In this document: positions 29,433 to 38,023 of the stretch, piece by piece
Layout of the letters: every line of letters begins with the position of its first letter
Numbering within the stretch: position 1 is the stretch's first letter
Assembly: GCF_002893095.1 (NCBI RefSeq)
Contig: NZ_KZ622864.1
Location: forward strand, 124,001-188,000
Source of the DNA: Stenotrophomonas sp. VV52
GTDB taxonomy: Bacteria; Pseudomonadota; Gammaproteobacteria; Xanthomonadales; Xanthomonadaceae
Direction of reading: 5' to 3'
Length of the DNA: 64,000 nt
Made by a program: the position numbers and the translations under genes
Notes under the pieces: generated by a model
Told to the model about the DNA's origin: nothing
Databases searched by the model: none
The model's input: only the letters and a program-made list of their open reading frames with translations

Positions 29433-30119
29433 ATGCTGCTGCACGTCCCCGATGTCCTCACTGCCGACGAACTGGCCCACCTGCAGCGCGCACTGGCGGC
29501 GGCGGACTGGGCCGATGGCCGCGAGACGGTGGGCGTGCAGGGCGCGCAGGTCAAACGCAACCAGCAGCTGCCCGACGCGTCGCCGCTGAAGGCCGAACTG
29601 GGGCGGATGGTGCTGGCGGCGCTGGAACGGCACCCGCTGTTCTTCGCCGCTGCACTGCCGCTGCGCATCCTGCCGCCCCGCTTCAACCGCTACCAGGGCG
29701 GCGGCGAGTACGGGTTCCATGTCGATGGCGCGGTGATGATCACCGGTACGGACGGCCAGCGCAGTCACCTGCGCTCGGACGTCTCGTGCACGCTGTTCCT
29801 CAACGCGCCGGAGGAGTACGACGGCGGCGAACTGGTCATCAGCGACACCTACGGCGAGCATGACGTAAAGCTGCCGGCGGGCGACCTGGTGCTGTACCCG
29901 TCCAGCAGCCTGCACAAGGTGAACCCGGTGACCCGCGGTGCGCGGGTCGCCTCGTTCTTCTGGGTGCAGAGCATGGTGCGGGATGACGGCGCGCGGCGGA
30001 TGCTGCTGGAAATGGATGGGGCGATCGAGAAGCTGCGGGTCACCGGGGCTGATCCGGGCGCGGTGCTGCAGTTGACGGGTGTGTATCACAACCTGCTGCG
30101 GCGCTGGAGCGAGACCTGA
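29433..30119 (+). CDS. piuC: Fe(II)/2-oxoglutarate dioxygenase, PKHD type (PiuC/YbiX)
   Basis: This 228-residue cytosolic oxygenase has the iron ligands H96 and D98 (YGFHVDGAV) and H161 (SSSLHKVNP), and R171 to bind 2-oxoglutarate. It matches YbiX/PiuC proteins, which are regularly encoded beside Fiu/PiuA receptors and are iron-starvation induced. It follows the receptor gene by 19 bp and is probably co-transcribed. Substrate is unknown for the family. Confidence 0.92.
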   Translation: MLLHVPDVLTADELAHLQRALAAADWADGRETVGVQGAQVKRNQQLPDASPLKAELGRMVLAALERHPLFFAAALPLRILPPRFNRYQGGGEYGFHVDGAVMITGTDGQRSHLRSDVSCTLFLNAPEEYDGGELVISDTYGEHDVKLPAGDLVLYPSSSLHKVNPVTRGARVASFFWVQSMVRDDGARRMLLEMDGAIEKLRVTGADPGAVLQLTGVYHNLLRRWSET

Positions 30120-30127
30120 GCACCGCG

Positions 30128-30152
30128 ATCAGCCACGCCCTGCGTGGCTGAT
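30128..30152. repeat. Perfect CCACGC-type palindrome
   Basis: ATCAGCCACGC, CCT loop and GCGTGGCTGAT form a perfect hairpin just after the piuC stop. It may serve as transcript end protection or terminator although there is no T-run. Confidence 0.7.
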
Positions 30153-30169
30153 GTAAACCATTCCTATTT

Positions 30170-30186
30170 GCGTTTGTGACAAACGC
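30170..30186. promoter_or_regulatory. 17-bp perfect palindrome, candidate operator
   Basis: GCGTTTGTGACAAACGC is an 8-1-8 perfect inverted repeat, 55 bp before the small gene at 30241 and the second siderophore receptor. It does not resemble a Fur box. The bases before it (AACCATTCCTATT) weakly resemble one. Confidence 0.5.
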
Positions 30187-30240
30187 TACCTACAATTCCC
30201 GCCGCGCCGGAACCCCGGTGCTTTCGACAGGGACTCCGTC

Positions 30241-30669
30241 TTGCGCCATCCGCACCACCACCGCAGCTTTGCCCCCGCCGTGCGCGGGCAGCGCCCGGCG
30301 TTGGCCACGGTGCTGGGCTGGCTCGCCCTGCTCTCGATGCTGTTCGGCGCCCTGCCCCTGCTTGAACCGCACCTGCCCGGCACCGCCGCGCTGGTGCTGC
30401 AGCTGCCGGCCGAAGAACGCAGCCCCGGTGACACCCGCCTGCAGGAAGAGACACCGGCCAAGCCGCGCCGCATGTCCGCTGCAACACCGGCGGCACTGCC
30501 GCCGCGCCTGCCTTCTACCCCGCTCACCGAATCGCTCGACGCGCTGATGGCCACCCTGGCCGAGCTGCCACCGCAGCGCGCACCGTCGATCGATTCCGCC
30601 CCGACCACGCCGCTGCCTGCGGCTCCCGGCCTGCGCGTGCAGCGCGGGCAGGCCCCGCCGCAGGGCTGA
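30241..30669 (+). CDS. Small membrane/Pro-rich protein preceding the second siderophore receptor
   Basis: A predicted 142-residue protein starting at TTG after AGGGACT. It has one membrane segment (about residues 23-42, TVLGWLALLSMLFGALPLL) and a Pro-rich C-terminal half ending GQAPPQG. Layout and end resemble the protein at 26540-26935, which also precedes a TonB receptor. I do not recognise a family. The TTG start is uncertain. Confidence 0.5.
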   Translation: MRHPHHHRSFAPAVRGQRPALATVLGWLALLSMLFGALPLLEPHLPGTAALVLQLPAEERSPGDTRLQEETPAKPRRMSAATPAALPPRLPSTPLTESLDALMATLAELPPQRAPSIDSAPTTPLPAAPGLRVQRGQAPPQG

Positions 30670-30817
30670 TCCCGGCGGTCGCGCGCCGTTGCGTGCGCAC
30701 GCCCGCGGCCGACCGTGCCGCACTGCCCGCACCCCGGGCCTTCTGCTGATTCCCACCTTCCGCTGCGGCCGCCGGCCGCGGTGTTCCCGCGTTCGCACTC
30801 TTTTCGAGGTACACCCC

Positions 30818-33250
30818 ATGGCCCAGCGCCATCGTCGTCGCACGTCCCTGTCCCGCTGCACCCTCAGCGTCGCCCTGCTGGGCGCGCTCAGCGCACCCGC
30901 CTTCGCCAGTGGCGATGCCGCCGGCGACCCCAAGACCCTGGACCAGGTGGTGGTCACCGCCTCGGGCTTCGAACAGAAGATCACCGACGCCCCGGCCAGC
31001 ATCAGCGTGGTCAGCCGCGAAGAACTGAGCAAGCGCCCGTACACCAGCCTGGTCGACGCGCTGCGCGACGTGGAAGGCATCGACGTGGGCATGGAAACCA
31101 CCGACAAGAACGGCCGCGCCACCATCTCCATGCGCGGCATGCCGTCCGAATACACCCTGGTGCTGATCGACGGCCGCCGCCAGAGCAATGTCGGCCAGCT
31201 GTACCCGAACAACTTCGGCGGCGGCCAGTTCGCCTACCTGCCGCCACTGGATTCCATCGAACGCATCGAAGTGGTGCGCGGCCCGATGTCCACGCTGTAC
31301 GGCTCCGACGCCATGGGCGGGGTGATCAACATCATCACCCGGCGCAACCAGGACAGCTGGCACGGCTCGGTCACCCAGGGCTTCACCGTGCAGCAGGACG
31401 ACCAGTTCGGCGACGCGCGCACCACCGACGTGTACCTGACCGGCCCGCTGGTCAAGGAACGACTGGACATGGCCGTGCGCGGCAGCTACTACGACGCCAA
31501 GGCGTCCAACCCGGAATGGGAGGCGCTGACCCTGCCCGACGGCACCCTGTGGGAGCGCAGCATCGGCTTCGGCGGTGGCGGCAAGGCGGTGGCCAACACC
31601 AACTGGAACACCGGCCTGCGCCTGAGCTGGTCGATCAACGACGACCACGACCTGTCGCTGGACTACGACGTCTCGCGCCAGAAGTACGACAACAGCGAAG
31701 GCCAGACCGGCACCCTGGACAGCCTGGCCAGCCTGTGGCGCGTCGGCAATGCCACCATTCCGAATCCAAACGGCACCGGCACGATCACCCGCCGCGTGGT
31801 GCAGCCGCGCGTGGGCTACACCGCCTACCAGCGCTACGAGCGCGACCAGCTGGCACTGAGCCACCAGGGCCGTTACGCGTTCGGCACCTGGCAGACCACG
31901 CTGACCCAGACCAAAAGCAACAACCTGGGCCGCTCGCTGCCGCTGACCCTGGACGAACGCGCCGACCTGCAGACCCTGTGGAACGACGTGTGCCGTCGCA
32001 CCGGCGCGGCCAACAACTGCGCGGCCGGCCGCAGCAACGCGCTGACCGCGCTGAACCCGGCCGAGATGGCGCGGCTGGAAGCGTTCCTGCCACGCCCGAT
32101 GCGCACCATGGAGCTGGAAGGCTACGTGCTGGACACCATGCTGGACATGAGTTTCGACGCGCACAAGCTGACCCTGGGCGGCCAGTACACCGATACCGGC
32201 ATGATCGACGGCGTGTTCGGCATGGACGGCGCCGGCTATCGCGACAACGTGAAGCAGAAGCACCGCATGTGGTCGGTGTTCGCCGAGGACAACTGGGCGT
32301 TGACCGACGTGCTGACCGCCACCCTGGGCGTGCGCTACGACGACCACAACATCTTCGGCAGCCATGTCAGTCCGCGCGCCTACCTGGTGTGGAATGCCAG
32401 CGATGCGTGGACCTTCAAGGGCGGCGTCAGCACCGGCTACAAGACCCCGCGCCCGGACCAGCTGTTCCCCGGCGTAACCGGCTTCGGCGGGCAGGGCGTG
32501 CTGCCGCTGGTGGGGTCGCCCAACCTGCAGCCGGAAACCAGCACCAATTACGAGATCGCCAGCTACTACGAAGGCGAGCGCTGGGGCTTCAACGTGACCG
32601 GCTTCCTCAACAAGTTCGACGACAAGATCGCCAGCGGCGGCACCTTCCCGAACTGCGAAGTGGCCCCGGCAGGCAGCGGCTATTGCGTGGACGTGGGCCC
32701 GGGCTGGGCAGCGCTCGGCTACAGCACCTTCAGCCAGAGCGTGAACATCGACACCGCTGAAACGCGGGGCGTGGAAGCGGCGGCGCATGTGGACCTGCTC
32801 GATTCGCTGCAGCTGCGCGGCAACTACACCTATACGAAGTCCGAGCAGACCAGCGGCGTGGACAAGGGCAAGCCGGTCGGTGGCACCACCACGCCGGCCA
32901 AGCACATGGCCAATGCCAGCCTGAACTGGCAGGTCAGCGACGCGGTGAGCCTGTCGCTGATCGGCGAAGGGCGGTATGACCGTTACCGCGACACGCTGGT
33001 GACCACCGTCGGTGGCGTCAGCAATTCGCAGGTGCGCAATTACGAGGATTACACGATCTTCCACTTGGGCGGCAGCTGGGACATCAACCAGTGGCTGACC
33101 GTCAACGCGCGGGTCAACAACCTGTTCGACAAGGACTTCGTTTCGCAGTCCTGCGTGTTGATCAGCGACAGCGAGTTCAACTGCGTGGACGATTACGCCA
33201 CCAAGGACCAGCGTCGGAGTTACTGGATTTCGTTGAACGCGAAGTTCTGA
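30818..33250 (+). CDS. TonB-dependent receptor (CirA/FepA-like)
   Basis: This 810-residue outer-membrane receptor is likely for a ferric catecholate or its breakdown product. The signal peptide ends PAFASGD. A TonB-box region TLDQVVVTASGFEQ is followed by the plug, including APASISVVSREEL, MRGMPSEYTLVLIDGRRQS and IERIEVVRGPMSTLYGSDAMGGVINIITRR, the classic CirA/FepA pattern. The barrel ends RSYWISLNAKF. I chose the ATG at 30818 (MAQRHRRRTS), where the signal peptide begins; the in-frame stretch from 30689 has no signal character. A Fur-box-like site follows it for the next operon. Confidence 0.92.
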   Translation: MAQRHRRRTSLSRCTLSVALLGALSAPAFASGDAAGDPKTLDQVVVTASGFEQKITDAPASISVVSREELSKRPYTSLVDALRDVEGIDVGMETTDKNGRATISMRGMPSEYTLVLIDGRRQSNVGQLYPNNFGGGQFAYLPPLDSIERIEVVRGPMSTLYGSDAMGGVINIITRRNQDSWHGSVTQGFTVQQDDQFGDARTTDVYLTGPLVKERLDMAVRGSYYDAKASNPEWEALTLPDGTLWERSIGFGGGGKAVANTNWNTGLRLSWSINDDHDLSLDYDVSRQKYDNSEGQTGTLDSLASLWRVGNATIPNPNGTGTITRRVVQPRVGYTAYQRYERDQLALSHQGRYAFGTWQTTLTQTKSNNLGRSLPLTLDERADLQTLWNDVCRRTGAANNCAAGRSNALTALNPAEMARLEAFLPRPMRTMELEGYVLDTMLDMSFDAHKLTLGGQYTDTGMIDGVFGMDGAGYRDNVKQKHRMWSVFAEDNWALTDVLTATLGVRYDDHNIFGSHVSPRAYLVWNASDAWTFKGGVSTGYKTPRPDQLFPGVTGFGGQGVLPLVGSPNLQPETSTNYEIASYYEGERWGFNVTGFLNKFDDKIASGGTFPNCEVAPAGSGYCVDVGPGWAALGYSTFSQSVNIDTAETRGVEAAAHVDLLDSLQLRGNYTYTKSEQTSGVDKGKPVGGTTTPAKHMANASLNWQVSDAVSLSLIGEGRYDRYRDTLVTTVGGVSNSQVRNYEDYTIFHLGGSWDINQWLTVNARVNNLFDKDFVSQSCVLISDSEFNCVDDYATKDQRRSYWISLNAKF

Positions 33251-33275
33251 CGCGCGGAGGGGGCGGACCGGCAAC

Positions 33276-33296
33276 AATTGCGAACCATTCTCATTA
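33276..33296. promoter_or_regulatory. Fur-box-like site before the PepSY/DUF2271/ApbE cluster
   Basis: An imperfect inverted repeat with a good right arm TTCTCATTA (identical to that of the tonB Fur box) and a degenerate left arm AATTGCGAA, separated by CCA. It lies 31 bp before the GTG start of the membrane protein gene. Confidence 0.7.
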
Positions 33297-33327
33297 ATGG
33301 TGTAATTCGCCATTCGCCCCCCTTTCC

Positions 33328-33975
33328 GTGCCCGTGGCCACCAGCGCTCCTTCCACCGCCGTGCAGCAACAGCAGAGCCGGGGCTTCTGGCTCCGCACCC
33401 TGCACCAATGGCATTGGATCAGCTCAGCGGTGTGCCTGATCGGCATGCTGCTGTTCGCGGCCACGGGTATCACCCTGAATCACGCAGCCAAAATCGAGGC
33501 TACGCCACAGGTGGTGAACCGCCAGATGGAGCTGCCGGCCGACCTGCTCGGCCAGCTCGGCGACCGCACCGATGGCAACGCCCCGGTGCCCCGCCCCGCC
33601 GCGCGCTGGCTGGATCGCGAACTGGGCATTTCCGTCGGCCGCCGCCCGGCCGAGTGGTCGCCGGAGGAAATCTACCTCTCCATGCCCAGCCCCGGCGGCG
33701 ACGCCTGGCTGAGCATCGACCGTGAAAGCGGTGCGGTGGAATACGAGGCCACTTCGCGTGGCTGGGTGTCCTACTTCAACGACCTGCACAAGGGTCGCAA
33801 CGCAGGGCCGGCCTGGGGCTGGTTCCTCGACATCTTCGCGGTGGCCTGCCTGGTGTTCTGCATCACCGGCCTGTTCCTGCTGCACCTGCATGCCCGCCAG
33901 CGGCGCATGACCTGGCCGCTGGTCGGGCTCGGCCTGATGGTGCCGCTGCTGATCGCCCTGATCCTGATCCACTGA
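33328..33975 (+). CDS. PepSY-associated membrane protein (PiuB-like, short)
   Basis: A 215-residue inner-membrane protein with three hydrophobic segments: about 29-50 ([20 protein letters not shown]), 163-186 ([20 protein letters not shown]) and 193-214. A periplasmic domain between the first two holds [17 protein letters not shown], a hallmark of PepSY-type transmembrane proteins in iron loci. Several histidines flank the helices (HQWHW, NHAA, LLHLHA) and could bind haem. It starts with GTG. Longer relatives fuse this unit to a flavodoxin-reductase; here that part is a separate gene (36413-38023) in the same operon. Confidence 0.82.
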   Translation: MPVATSAPSTAVQQQQSRGFWLRTLHQWHWISSAVCLIGMLLFAATGITLNHAAKIEATPQVVNRQMELPADLLGQLGDRTDGNAPVPRPAARWLDRELGISVGRRPAEWSPEEIYLSMPSPGGDAWLSIDRESGAVEYEATSRGWVSYFNDLHKGRNAGPAWGWFLDIFAVACLVFCITGLFLLHLHARQRRMTWPLVGLGLMVPLLIALILIH

Positions 33976-34007
33976 TCCGCCTGTCCCCACCCTTCCGGAG
34001 CCGCACC

Positions 34008-34526
34008 ATGCGCGTCACCCTCACCATCGCCCTGAGCGGCCTGCTGGCCACCTCGCCGGCCTACGCCACCACCCTGGACATCAACGTCGAGGTGCCCAAG
34101 CTCAACGTGGCCGAGTACCACCGCCCCTACGTGGCGGTGTGGCTGGAAGGCGCCGACCAGAAGGTCGCCGCCAACCTGGCAGTCTGGTACCAGCAGACCG
34201 GCAACAGCGAAGGCCATGGCACCAAGTGGCTGCCCGACCTGCGCCAGTGGTGGCGCAAGAGCGGTCGCGAACTCAAGGTGCCGGTGGACGGCGTGACCGG
34301 CCCGACCAAGCCGGCCGGCACCCATGCGCTGTCGTTCACCGACAAGCAGCCCGCCCTGAAGTCGCTCGCACCGGGCAACTACACCCTGGTGGTGGAAGCG
34401 GTGCGCGAAGTCGGCGGCCGCGAACTGCTCAAAGTCCCCTTCACTTGGCCGGCAACCGCGCCGCAGACCGGCAAAGCCCAGGGCAGCACCGAGCTGGGCC
34501 TGGTCACGCTGTCGGCCAAGCCCTGA
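34008..34526 (+). CDS. DUF2271 periplasmic protein, candidate flavinylated carrier
   Basis: A 172-residue exported protein (signal [20 protein letters not shown]). The mature part is a beta-rich domain with [14 protein letters not shown] and a carboxy-terminal VPFTW, typical of DUF2271. Residues 94-100 read DGVTGPT, close to the Dxx(S/T)GAT sequon at which ApbE enzymes attach FMN to Thr; T100 would be the acceptor, with Pro in place of Ala. An apbE gene lies 0.9 kb downstream in the same operon. That it carries FMN is inference from motif and context. Confidence 0.8.
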   Translation: MRVTLTIALSGLLATSPAYATTLDINVEVPKLNVAEYHRPYVAVWLEGADQKVAANLAVWYQQTGNSEGHGTKWLPDLRQWWRKSGRELKVPVDGVTGPTKPAGTHALSFTDKQPALKSLAPGNYTLVVEAVREVGGRELLKVPFTWPATAPQTGKAQGSTELGLVTLSAKP

Positions 34527-34582
34527 TCTTCCCGCCGCCCTTCCCCGTGGGAGGGCGCCCTTTACCCATCATGGAGTTGTTG

Positions 34583-35389
34583 ATGAAGCGCTCGCTCGTC
34601 CTAGCCGCCGCCCTGGCCGCCGCCCTTCCGTTCTCCGCCCTCGCCCACAAGGCATGGCTGCAGCCGTCGCAGACCGTCATCGCCGGTGAGCACCCGTGGA
34701 TTACCGTCGATGCGGCGGTCTCCAACGACCTGTTCTACTTCAACCACGTGCCGCTGCGCCTGGAAAGCCTGGTCATCACCGCGCCGGACGGCACCACCGT
34801 GCAGCCGCAGAACGCCTCCACCGGCAAGTTCCGCAGCGTGTTCGACGTCGAACTGACCCAGCAGGGCACCTACCGCCTGGCCTCGGTCAACAACGGCCTG
34901 TCGGCCAGCTGGGAAGAAGACGGCAAGCCCAAGCGCTGGCGCGGCACCGTGGCGACCTTTGCCACTGAGGTGCCGAAGAAGGCGAAGAAGCTGCAGGTCA
35001 GCCAGTCGGTCAACCGCATTGAAACCTTCGTCACCAACGGCACCCCGAACGCAACCGCGCTGGCGCCGACCAAGGTCGGCATCGAGCTGGTCGCGCTGGG
35101 CCACCCCAACGACCTCTTCTCCGGTGAGGAAGCAAAGTTCCGCGTGCTGGTCGACGGCAAGCCGCGCGCCGGCCTGGAATTCGAGATCACGCGCGGCGGT
35201 ACGCGTTATCGCAACGCCCAGGACGAGATCAAGGTCACCAGCGACAAGAACGGCGAGATCACCGTCACTTGGCCGGAAGCCGGCATGTACTGGCTGGAAA
35301 CCAGCAGCGAGGACAAGAAGACCACGCTGAAGCAGGCCAAGAGCCGCCGTTTGAATTACGTCGCGACGCTCGAAGTCCTCCCGCAGTAG
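34583..35389 (+). CDS. DUF4198 periplasmic protein
   Basis: A 268-residue exported protein. The signal peptide ends FSALAHK, and the mature protein starts [15 protein letters not shown], the usual His-containing start of DUF4198, whose members accompany iron or nickel/cobalt uptake systems. Beta-sandwich repeats follow, such as [18 protein letters not shown] chose the ATG at 34583, because GGAG lies six bases before it; an in-frame ATG four codons earlier (34571) has no ribosome site. The TAG stop belongs to a GTAG repeat. Role unknown; it may bind metal or siderophore in the periplasm. Confidence 0.82.
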   Translation: MKRSLVLAAALAAALPFSALAHKAWLQPSQTVIAGEHPWITVDAAVSNDLFYFNHVPLRLESLVITAPDGTTVQPQNASTGKFRSVFDVELTQQGTYRLASVNNGLSASWEEDGKPKRWRGTVATFATEVPKKAKKLQVSQSVNRIETFVTNGTPNATALAPTKVGIELVALGHPNDLFSGEEAKFRVLVDGKPRAGLEFEITRGGTRYRNAQDEIKVTSDKNGEITVTWPEAGMYWLETSSEDKKTTLKQAKSRRLNYVATLEVLPQ

Positions 35390-35408
35390 AGCCGGGCTCT
35401 GCCCGGCT
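35386..35408. repeat. Single GTAG repeat overlapping a stop codon
   Basis: GTAGAGCCGGGC, TCT loop, GCCCGGCT. The TAG at 35387-35389 is the stop codon of the DUF4198 gene. It lies inside the operon, before apbE. Confidence 0.7.
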
Positions 35409-35438
35409 GCTTCACCCTCGCAACCCCCAACTCGTTCA

Positions 35439-36416
35439 ATGACCGCTCCTACCCACGACATCGCCAGCCTCGGTGGTCACACCATGGGCACCACCTGGCA
35501 GGTAAAACTGACCACCTCGCCCAACCGCGACCTGCACCCGCTGCACGCGGGCATCCAGGCGCAGCTGGACACCGTGGTGGCACAGATGAGCACGTGGGAA
35601 GCGGCAAGCGACATTTCGCGTTTCAACCGCGCAGCGGCCGGTACCACCGTGCCGCTGCCGGATCTCTTCGCTGACGTCATGCGCTGCGCACTCGACATCG
35701 CAGAACGCAGCAACGGCGCGTTCGATCCCACCGTCGGCCCGCTGGTCGCGCTATGGGGCTTCGGTGCCCAAGCGCATGCCCAGCGCGTGCCCGATGCCGA
35801 CCTTCTCGCCGCAACCCGCGCCCGCTGTGGCTGGCAACGCCTGCACATGGATGAGGACGCATTGCTGCAACCGGGCGGGCTGGACCTGGATCTCTCAGCC
35901 ATCGCCAAAGGTTTCGCAGTGGATCTGGTCAGCCGCTGGTTGCGTGCACAGGGCATCGCCGCCGCGCTGGTAGAGGTAGGCGGCGAACTGCACGGCTACG
36001 GCCGCAAGCCGGACGGCCAACCGTGGCGCGTGCTGGTCGAAGCCGGTCCCGAGGAAGAGGCGCAACTGACCCATCCTCCACGCGTACTCGCGCTCGATGA
36101 CCTTGCCGTAGCCACCTCCGGCGACCGCTGGCATCAATTCAGCGCGGATGGCGCGCAGTACAGCCACACCCTGGACCCGCGCGTCGGCGCACCGGTCAGC
36201 CGTGCCTCCGCTGCGGTCACGGTAGTGGCACGTGAGGCCATGCAGGCCGACGGATGGGCAACCGCCCTGACCGTAATGGGCGCCGACGAAGGCCTTGCGT
36301 TCGCCAACGCACATGGGCTGGCGGCGCGCTTCATCACCCGAACCGCGCACGGTGTTGAAGAACACCTGAGCGAATCGTTCGCGCACCTGCTCGCCGAACA
36401 GGACGAGGCCGCATGA
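35439..36416 (+). CDS. apbE: FAD:protein FMN transferase
   Basis: The 325-residue enzyme cleaves FAD and attaches FMN covalently to Thr or Ser of target proteins. Family segments are all present: MGTTWQVKL, the FAD-binding GAFDPTVGPLVALWGFG, LDLSAIAKGFAVDLV, VEVGGELHGYG and the metal-binding region near HTLDPRVGAPV. Unusually there is no signal peptide or lipobox, and no in-frame upstream start would add one, although most ApbE proteins act in the periplasm. The likely partner is the DUF2271 protein. It overlaps the diflavin reductase gene by 4 bp. Confidence 0.92.
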   Translation: MTAPTHDIASLGGHTMGTTWQVKLTTSPNRDLHPLHAGIQAQLDTVVAQMSTWEAASDISRFNRAAAGTTVPLPDLFADVMRCALDIAERSNGAFDPTVGPLVALWGFGAQAHAQRVPDADLLAATRARCGWQRLHMDEDALLQPGGLDLDLSAIAKGFAVDLVSRWLRAQGIAAALVEVGGELHGYGRKPDGQPWRVLVEAGPEEEAQLTHPPRVLALDDLAVATSGDRWHQFSADGAQYSHTLDPRVGAPVSRASAAVTVVAREAMQADGWATALTVMGADEGLAFANAHGLAARFITRTAHGVEEHLSESFAHLLAEQDEAA

Positions 36417-38023
36417 AGCGCAGCCCATCGCGCGCGGTGCTGGGCAATGCCGCCGTAATGATCGCGCTCGCGCTGCTGGCGTGGCTGCTGCTGCGCCTGC
36501 ACCTTCAGGAGGACTGGTGGCGCGCCGCGCCGCTGGCCTCGCATTGGCGCTGGGCAGCCGGCAGCATCGCCGCCTATGCCGCGCTGTGCGCCCTGCTGTG
36601 GTGGCGCGGCCGCACGCGTGATGACGCGGTTGCCGACAATGGGCAGGCACCGCTGCTGCTGGTCTGGGCCAGTCAGACAGGCTTTGCCCAGCAGCTGTGC
36701 GAACGCAGCGCCGAGGTGTTGCGTGCATCCGGCATGTCCGTGCGGGTGCGCGGCCTGCATCAGGTCGATGCGCCACTGCTGCAGCAGTCTACGCGCGTGC
36801 TGCTGATCGCCAGCACTACCGGCGAGGGCGATGCGCCCGATCATGCACTGCCGTTCCTGCGGCGGGTGATGCCGCAGGCGCTGGCACTGCCACACCTGCA
36901 ATATGGGGTATTGGCGCTGGGCGACCGCAGCTACGGCCACTTCTGCGCATTCGGCCACCAGCTCGACGCCTGGCTGCGCCAACACGGTGCGCACCCGCTG
37001 TTCGATACCGTCGTAGTGGACAACGCCGACCCGGCCGCGCTGCGCCACTGGCAGCAACTGCTCGGCCAGCTCGGCGGCAACGCCACCGACCTGCCGGACT
37101 GGGCGCCGGCGCAGTACCAGCACTGGCAGCTGCGCGCGCGCGCGCAGGTCAACGCGGGCAGCCCGGGCGCGGCCACCTGGCAGGTCGCGCTGGTGCCCGC
37201 CGATGGCGTGCTGCCGCCGTGGCAGGCCGGCGACGTGGTCGAGATCGGGCCGCAGCACGGCGCGGCCGAGGTCGATGCATGGCTGGCCCGACATGCGCGG
37301 GACGGAGCCGCGATGGTCGAAGGCCGGTCGCTGCACGACTGGCTGGCACACTCGCACCTGCCGGTGCTGCCGGACTCGGTTCCCGCCGATGACGCCGCGC
37401 TGGTAGCCGCGCTCAAACCGCTGCCGCACCGCGAGTACTCCATCGCCAGCACGCCGGCTGAAGGCCAGGTGCTGCTGTTGCTGCGCCGGCTGTTACGACC
37501 GGACGGCACGCCCGGACTGGGCAGCGGGTGGCTGTGCGACTACGCGCAGCTCGGCGGGCGCATCGACCTGCGCTTCCGCAGCAACCCGAATTTCCATGCG
37601 CCGTCGGAGGACGTTCCGTTGATCCTGATCGGCAACGGCACCGGCATCGCTGGCCTGCGCGCGCACCTGCGCGCACGCGTGGACCTGGGTGCCAGCCGCA
37701 ACTGGCTGCTGTTCGGCGAGCGCACTGCCGCGCACGATTTCCATTTCGGCGAGGATATCCAGCGCTGGCAGCGCGACGGCATGATCGCGAAGCTGGACAC
37801 CGTCTTCAGCCGCGACGGCGGCACGCACCGCTACGTGCAGGACCGCCTGCTGGCCGAACTGGACACGTTGCGCCAGTGGGTCCGCGACGGCGCCACGATC
37901 CTGGTCTGCGGCAGCCTGCAGGGCATGGCCCCGGCGGTGGATGCGGTGATCGAACAGGCATTGGGCCGCGACGGAAAGGAAACATTGATCGTGGCAGGCC
38001 GCTATCGCCGGGACGTGTATTAA
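36413..38023 (+). CDS. Membrane-anchored diflavin reductase (flavodoxin + FNR domains)
   Basis: A 536-residue protein with two N-terminal membrane helices (about 12-28 and 44-63), then a flavodoxin-like FMN domain (about 80-215; FMN loop WASQTGFAQQL and STTGEGDAPDHA), then a ferredoxin-reductase-type FAD/NADPH module. Its FAD motif is HREYSIAS (about 339-346), the pyridine-nucleotide motifs are GNGTGIAG (about 407) and VCGSLQGM, and the end is GRYRRDVY, as in sulfite or cytochrome P450 reductases. It should move electrons from NADPH to the membrane. With the PepSY-type protein it resembles a split form of PepSY-fused reductases; the electron acceptor is probably a ferric siderophore or a flavinylated carrier (inference). 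Confidence 0.88.
   Translation: MKRSPSRAVLGNAAVMIALALLAWLLLRLHLQEDWWRAAPLASHWRWAAGSIAAYAALCALLWWRGRTRDDAVADNGQAPLLLVWASQTGFAQQLCERSAEVLRASGMSVRVRGLHQVDAPLLQQSTRVLLIASTTGEGDAPDHALPFLRRVMPQALALPHLQYGVLALGDRSYGHFCAFGHQLDAWLRQHGAHPLFDTVVVDNADPAALRHWQQLLGQLGGNATDLPDWAPAQYQHWQLRARAQVNAGSPGAATWQVALVPADGVLPPWQAGDVVEIGPQHGAAEVDAWLARHARDGAAMVEGRSLHDWLAHSHLPVLPDSVPADDAALVAALKPLPHREYSIASTPAEGQVLLLLRRLLRPDGTPGLGSGWLCDYAQLGGRIDLRFRSNPNFHAPSEDVPLILIGNGTGIAGLRAHLRARVDLGASRNWLLFGERTAAHDFHFGEDIQRWQRDGMIAKLDTVFSRDGGTHRYVQDRLLAELDTLRQWVRDGATILVCGSLQGMAPAVDAVIEQALGRDGKETLIVAGRYRRDVY

Noticed and set aside
27083..29686. Long minus-strand frame (867 codons) opposite the Fiu-like receptor
   Set aside because: Antisense shadow with no signal peptide, motif or ribosome site.
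30524..33313. Long minus-strand frame opposite the CirA-like receptor
   Set aside because: Same antisense pattern, low-complexity composition, no family resemblance.
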